Below, in pieces: positions 59,001-64,000 of a DNA stretch of 64,000 nt (position 1 is the first letter of the stretch; each line of letters begins with the position of its first letter). The stretch comes from Lytechinus variegatus (Eukaryota; Echinodermata; Echinoidea; Temnopleuroida; Toxopneustidae): NCBI RefSeq assembly GCF_018143015.1, contig NC_054740.1:69093356-69157355 (forward strand). Direction: 5' to 3'. Under the pieces are notes generated by a model, which did no database searches, was not told the DNA's origin, and worked only from the letters and a program-made list of their open reading frames with translations. A program made the position numbers and the translations under genes.

Positions 59001-62000
59001 GTAGTTAATATGTATGATTGGTATATGATTTATCATTTTAACTTTTTGCTGCACTAAATTGTCTTCAAATGTCTCTTATCCCATGCATAACTGACAAAAA
59101 ATAGATCCATTTTGAAGGTCAGTTTCCCACCACCATATGAATGTATACAAGTTAGCTGACTGAACACAATTGGGGAAAAAAACACCTAGATAAAAAAATT
59201 ACAGTAAATTGATGATATGGTAGTCCCTGTTAAATGGTGCCTGGGTTGCCAAAACACAGTTCTTCACAACAAAACGGTGTTATTGACGGTGTAGTAGTGT
59301 GCACACATTAAAGTTCCCCAGGATTAGTCCATTATTCTTTCTCACCTTGTGTCTCCGGGTCTTTTGGACTCGGGGAGGGGAAGAAGGGGTAATAAGAGAG
59401 GGGGATAGAATCCTCACTACCTTCTTCTTCTTCTGCGTCTTTTTCTTTGGTTTTGAAATTTAGAAACAACATCCAAGTTAATGCACACCCTTAAGTTGGA
59501 AGACAGCACCCCTAAACCAATAACCACTTTCACACACTTTCAAAATCAAGAAACTTTACTATTTTATAACACCCAATAAAGTAATACAGTACAGCGTGAC
59601 CCAGAAAAATAACCCCTGAGAATTATTTATCTTTCATCAGACAAATATAACAACAACACGTAGCTATATTATTAGATGCTCCTATTTCATTTGATATAAT
59701 TCCTGCATCAAGTTATAAACATCTTTATAGAAAATGGATTCGAAGTGTAATCCGACACCTCAATAAGCTCTGAACATCTGTTTATCAAAAGTAGCAAGTG
59801 CATTTGACATAATCTAAATTTAAACCAGAACTTGTTCACTCCATAAGCCTATTTTGCCTAAGAAAGTGGAAAGATAATTCTGTAGTTTGACTTTCACAAG
59901 AATGGGGCTATCAATACTCTTTAAAAGTTCATTGGATAAAAAGTGAAATAGACAGCACAGAGAATCATATAAAGATATGTAGAGGTGAAATGCAGGTATA
60001 CATGAAGTATAATTATTATGATGCTGCTAATATTTATCATATAATGGTAAGCAAAATATATTGCAATGTCTACATTCATTATGAATGACGTTTTCTAAAC
60101 TAATTTCAATTGCAATATATGATTAGAAGAATAGAAAGGTGACAAATAGAATATATATATATATATACGAGATATTTTAACATACAGTATCATGCACTAT
60201 TGGGTGACAAGTTCTGACCACGGCTCAATGACATTTGCCACACATTAGAGAAAAATTTATTTGTAAATTAATGCAAGATCTTGTGAATATATATGTGGCA
60301 ACCCACAAATGCTTTTCATATGAGTAAAAACTAAACAAGGAATATCAATCTTTTTCACATTTTGAGGCCCGATCGTTCTTTCACTACAATTTGATATGAA
60401 TAATTAGAATACAGTAAAATTTTCCTAAATAACAGAACATTTTCAGCCTCCCATTTGGAATGTCAAATTTTGATTAAATATTGTGAATCTGTGCATTAAT
60501 TTAAAATATTCTAGAAATAGGGGCTTGCTTCAAAAGGGTGACAAGCAATGATCAAATATGGATTTATCAAAAAGGCCCCTTTATAACTTAAATTCAATCC
60601 CTATTATTCCAGCTCAGTTATAAAAATCAAATTCCAATCTCACACAAAAACAAATACTGTTTTCTTCTCTTTATTTATATCCCAAAAATACAGAACAGCA
60701 AGCATAGAGATCAAACTTAATTAGTAACTTTTGCAAATGGAAAACAACACGTGGGCAGGAAAAGTTTTTTAGAAAACCAAAACAGCAAAAAAAAATCAAA
60801 ACCACTGCAAAAAAATCTCAGTTAAAGCTCCCTTAAATAATGAGCCTTTTCACTAAACACATGTCCTTGGAAAAAAACTTTGGCAATTTCATGACAGGTA
60901 GATTGTAATAGATCAAAAGAATTTAAATGAAAAGAACTAAAGCATTAACTTAACTTGAATCCTGTCATTCTTGTAGGCTATTAAGAGGGCACATCTGATT
61001 CATGTTTTCAATGAGATTTTAATGAACATAAAGAATAGGGTATCCTGAAAAAGAGTCAGAAAATATTTGGGTGGGGTCCCCCCTTGGATCGGGTGTCCTA
61101 GGAGGCGGAGTTTGTTTTTTACATTGAACTACACAAAATGCCAACAAATTAACACTTATGCACACTTAAGTATCAATTTGTGGTATCTTGGGACAAATAA
61201 AACACTAAAAATAAATGAACAATTACTTTTAAGGGAAAAACTCAGAAAAGTGGCATTCCTGAATGAAGCAAAATTGTACTTACAGGAGGATCACTGTCGT
61301 GGGTAAACCTTGGTCCCTTTTCCCTGTGCTTCCGTTTTACTTTCACATCATCATCAGGCTGCAGAAATACCAAGTTAAGACAATCAAATGTATATGTAGG
61401 ATATAGTTGCATGCAGTTGATTGAGCAAGGCAAGTCATCATCATACAGCCACAACACAAGACTACTTAATATTCCCAACATATAACCTTTTCACTGTATT
61501 CTGGCCTTGTTCCATCCATTATACACTCGTAAATCATAATGCTGGTGGGGCTGCGTTTTTTACTTTTAATAAACATTATTGTGTGTACGCTTTAATACAA
61601 GGTCCCTGTCCCTGTCTTTAATATAAATGTTGCAAATGATTTCAAATGATCAGAAATGAATCTTCAACTTTGAGAATTGATTTAAACGGTTATAACTCTA
61701 CAAGACAGAGCCCTACTTTATACTTGATACGTACTTGTCAAATATGAAAGAGGAAGTTTTATCAACTGAGTCTCATTAATTCATCTTCCATGTCTTCTTT
61801 GGCCACCCATAACCCTCGGACCAGGGTCCCATAACACAAAGGCTGGCAATAATTGTTTTCAATAAAATTAATCGTAATAAAGTTCTGTAATTGCTAAGCT
61901 TTGTGTTACAGGCCCCAGTAATAAAATCTGAATCAGATTGATTTGAAACTAAACTCACTGGGTGCGCCCTCTTGAGGGGAGGAGATCGAGGTTGAGATAC

Positions 62001-63860
62001 ATTCTCCTTGTCATCATGGTGGAACTTAGGACCATTGGGTTGACGCTCATCGATGATTTCATGAATGAATGAGCCATTGCTATATACATAGTCATTCTGG
62101 GCAATAAGGAAAAATTACAAAACTTATTTATAGATTAAACGTACTGAATAATGTTTTAGCAACAAGCAAATAAGATATCAGCATTACAATTACAAAACAA
62201 TGATTTCAAGAAGGAATGAGCCCTGCTATATATACATAGTCATTCTAGGCATTGAGGAGAAGAATAAAAAAAATATCAGAATAAAATTAATTGAATAATT
62301 TTTTATCAACAGGCAAATGAAATTATAAAATTTCACAGAACTGTAATAATACTAATTGCTACTTCACAAGTTTTGAATATGTGACAATGGAAAAAATTGT
62401 GTATCCACAAATTGTCTAAGATTTAAGCAGTAGTACACAGGCTGTTGTGATGAAAAGTAACAACTAAAAATAATATGAAATAGTTTGGCTTATTTCTACT
62501 ACAATAAAGGAGAATCAAATGAAAAAGAGCATTATTATCAGGCTTTCATTATCATATTTTCATTATATCAGATTTTTAATTTCCAGTTTTGTTCCACTAG
62601 CTACCCCCTTCTTCATATGTACCCTCTTTTCCAAAGTTTTCAACTTATGATCAATAATGTATTTTCATGATTTTCCATGTGCTGTGTCTTAACTTTAAAT
62701 CAACAAAGTTTTTTTTTTCGCATTTGTTTTTTTTTTATAATAAATGGAATACATATCTATCAAACACTATTGTAAGACAAAGAGAGTTTGAGAGACGAAT
62801 GCGTGAAGCTTACCATTGGACGTGGTATTTGGATAGGCTTCTTAACTTTGGGAGATCTCATGATCAGAGGCACCTGAGAGACGGACTGCCTGTACAGTCT
62901 TTGTAACCTCCTCTCTCTCTTTCTACTCCTCCTGGCTTCTTCCTTCAAATCATTCTCTCGCGCGTAGAGGAGGAAGTAACAGCAGCACGCCAGGATCAGG
63001 AAGATGATGATCAAGAAGAGAATGGCACCAAGAGCGATGGCCACGATCACCTCCCAGCTCAAACCTGCAAGAGGAACACATATCATGATTCCATAAAAAA
63101 AATGTGATTTGTATTACAGATAGTTGCTGAATGCTGATAGCCTTATTCACCCTGGTGTACTCATTTCAAATCTGTCTTAGCAGCCACCTGTCCACAGTGA
63201 AAACCTATCTTTAGTGGACATCAAAATTGTCTCCTATTTGAAAGGAATATGTGTTATAGAACCTGGCTAGTGGCCACTTCTTCTGTTTCCCTTGAGTGGC
63301 CTTAATAGACAGCTTTAAGTGTAGGGAGTATAAAATTATGGTTTGAAATGGGTCTCTAACCATGTGTATAGATAATTTAATTGTGAAAGTTCTAAAAGCA
63401 GGTGTAGAACTCATCTGCAATTAGGTACTGAATAGCAGAACGATGCAAGAAGACGAAAAAAAAAATCCTGTCTGGGACAGTGATTTTTCTGCCTTTTCAT
63501 TTCTTGTCATTTTTTTTCAATTTTCAAAAATGTTGTTCAACCTCCTCCTTTTTGTTGTCCTTATCTTTCTGCATCACGTAAATGTTTTGTCACATCTTCT
63601 CAGTGTTTTCTTATATGTATATTCCCAATATAAAGTGAATAAAAAGAAGAAAATCTGGAAATGCTTTGTAAAATCGAATTGAACATAAGGACATATATCT
63701 ATCTGTCTAAGATGACAGTTGTCACCAAAGTTCCCCCTTTATAATACATTTGATAATTGAATGAAATTTAACGAGTAAGTAGTAGACCCCACGAAAATTT
63801 AACTCCTAATTTTGCCTACCTTCGTTTTGACATCGATCTCCATAGTATCTGTAAGGGCAG
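55959..63860 (-). CDS. EGF-like single-pass membrane protein, 3' part (seven exons)
   Basis: Exons in transcript order are 63820-63860, 62814-63064, 61959-62096, 61284-61358, 59346-59444, 56324-56392 and 55959-56003 (stop TGA 55961-55959). All internal joins have AG/GT signals and compatible phases. The first carries the last two cysteines of an EGF-like domain (CPYRYYGDRC, eight residues between). The next carries a membrane helix (VIVAIALGAILFLIIIFLIL, then a CCC palmitoylation candidate) and a basic juxtamembrane tail. The rest is a Lys/Arg-rich cytoplasmic region with three GPxFxxD copies, ending PHEFMY. The cytoplasmic exons are all phase 0 to phase 0, so any can be skipped without frameshift. 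The family is unrecognised. The extracellular part lies off the right edge. Confidence 0.8.
56324..56392 (-). CDS. Exon: cytoplasmic tail, third GPxFxxD copy
   Basis: 23 codons, acceptor GTATTCAG, donor GTGAGTAT, phase 0 at both ends. PEPEKKKRKEKGPTFHADGE; clearly similar to the exon at 61284-61358. Confidence 0.8.
56393..59345. other. Introns of the membrane-protein gene
   Basis: Apart from the MITE at 56821, no further exon with paired signals was recognised. Microsatellite-like TATATA lies near 57640-57665. Confidence 0.4.
56821..57398. mobile_element. Long-TIR MITE, fourth family copy, in an intron
   Basis: AAGGTCAAGTCCACCCCAGA begins a left arm of about 190 bp (AATCGGATGTAAAATAAGAA). 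The right arm (57220-57398) is its near reverse complement. The best-preserved member in the window. Confidence 0.85.
59346..59444 (-). CDS. Exon: Lys-rich cytoplasmic cassette
   Basis: 33 codons after ...AAACCAAAG, donor GTGAGAAAG, phase 0 at both ends. KKTQKKKKVVRILSPSLITP; lacks the GPxFxxD motif. The acceptor is the weakest of the set; the start could differ by a few codons. Confidence 0.55.
61284..61358 (-). CDS. Exon: cytoplasmic tail, second GPxFxxD copy
   Basis: 25 codons, acceptor TATTTCTGCAG, donor GTAAGTAC, phase 0 at both ends. PDDDVKVKRKHREKGPRF and THDSDPP. Confidence 0.8.
61959..62096 (-). CDS. Exon: cytoplasmic tail, first GPxFxxD copy
   Basis: 46 codons, acceptor TTGCCCAG, donor GTGAGTTT, phase 0 at both ends. 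Begins NDYVYSNGSFIHEIIDERQP; includes NGPKFHHDDKENV. The N-terminal half has a decayed copy at 62200-62250. Confidence 0.75.
62053..62340. repeat. Tandem duplication of about 147 bp that includes half of an exon
   Basis: TGATTTCATGAATGAATGAG...ATACATAGTCATTCTGGGCA (from 62053) is repeated as TGATTTCAAGAAGGAATGAG...ATACATAGTCATTCTAGGCA (from 62200), including the following intron sequence. The second copy of the exon half has an extra TA and an in-frame stop, so it is a dead exon. Confidence 0.75.
62814..63064 (-). CDS. Exon: transmembrane helix and basic juxtamembrane tail
   Basis: 251 nt, from CTCTTGCAG to GTAAGCTT. GLSWEVIVAIALGAILFLII, then CCCYFLLY. The tail reads ARENDLKEEARRSRKRERRL and continues to QIPRPM. 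Type I topology is expected because the EGF-like exon is on the N-terminal side. Ends in phase 0. Confidence 0.85.
63065..63819. other. Intron of the membrane-protein gene
   Basis: No additional exon or element is supported. Confidence 0.5.
63820..63860 (-). CDS. Exon: end of an EGF-like domain
   Basis: 41 nt between CTTATTTCAG and GTAGGCAA. Translation CPYRYYGDRCQNE; the C-x8-C spacing with YYG fits cysteines 5 and 6 of EGF. Phase 2 in, phase 1 out. Confidence 0.75.
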
Positions 63861-64000
63861 CTGAAATAAGAGAAAAAAATAATTCAATTAAAAAAAAAAC
63901 AATATGTAAATTTGTATGACAGATGTGCAGATTACATATACAAATGATAAACTAAATAGAGTTCAAAGAAAGTAAAGAATAGAATTCAATTGCCATGCAG

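Noticed and set aside
1-64000. CRISPR array, bacterial operons or phage genes
   Set aside because: No regularly spaced identical short repeats with unique spacers, no ribosome-binding-site organised genes; introns and eukaryotic repeats dominate.

Overview
This is a compact annotation of an AT-rich, repeat-dense metazoan window. The repeat families (Harbinger and pogo relics, long-TIR MITEs, the 'GCGCTATATAAAT'-type SINE tail) and the intron-split coding exons suggest a marine deuterostome, most likely an echinoderm such as a sea urchin. This is inferred from repeat style, not from a diagnostic gene. There is no bacterial-style gene content. Most long open frames are chance or repeat-derived.

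Layout. 0.5-2.4 kb: a Harbinger (PIF) transposon on the minus strand, its transposase split by one intron and broken by a one-base frameshift. 2.6-3.0 kb: a MITE-like inverted repeat enclosing an intact-looking tRNA with anticodon UCA. 3.2-3.85 kb: a decayed pogo-type transposase ending in a PHD-like zinc finger. 4.8-12.5 kb: direct repeats, foldbacks (one nested in another), a three-unit tandem array, a long-TIR MITE and a LINE tail. 9.8-16.5 kb: three related exon-like segments. 18-28 kb: mostly noncoding, with small MITEs. 27.9-28.2 kb: one convincing coding exon of an unknown gene (minus). 29-41 kb: MITEs, a minisatellite, a 1.93-kb element with near-identical 467-bp terminal direct repeats, and an element with a recurrent CG-rich motif. 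42-52 kb: two related ATGGT-rich minisatellites bracket a candidate gene, with exons at 42480 and 47699 in matching splice phase. 54-55.3 kb: polypyrimidine and AACTGG minisatellites, then a SINE whose head resembles the 5' domain of 7SL RNA.

55.96-63.86 kb (minus): the best-supported gene, the 3' part of a single-pass membrane protein. It has the end of an EGF-like domain, a transmembrane helix, a very basic cytoplasmic tail built from short phase-0 exons, and a stop codon. Three tail exons share a GPxFxxD motif. The 5' part lies beyond the right edge.

No operon-like cooperation between genes is visible. The main theme is genome remodelling by mobile elements around two or three intron-rich genes. 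All identifications rest on reading the sequence; no database search was possible.
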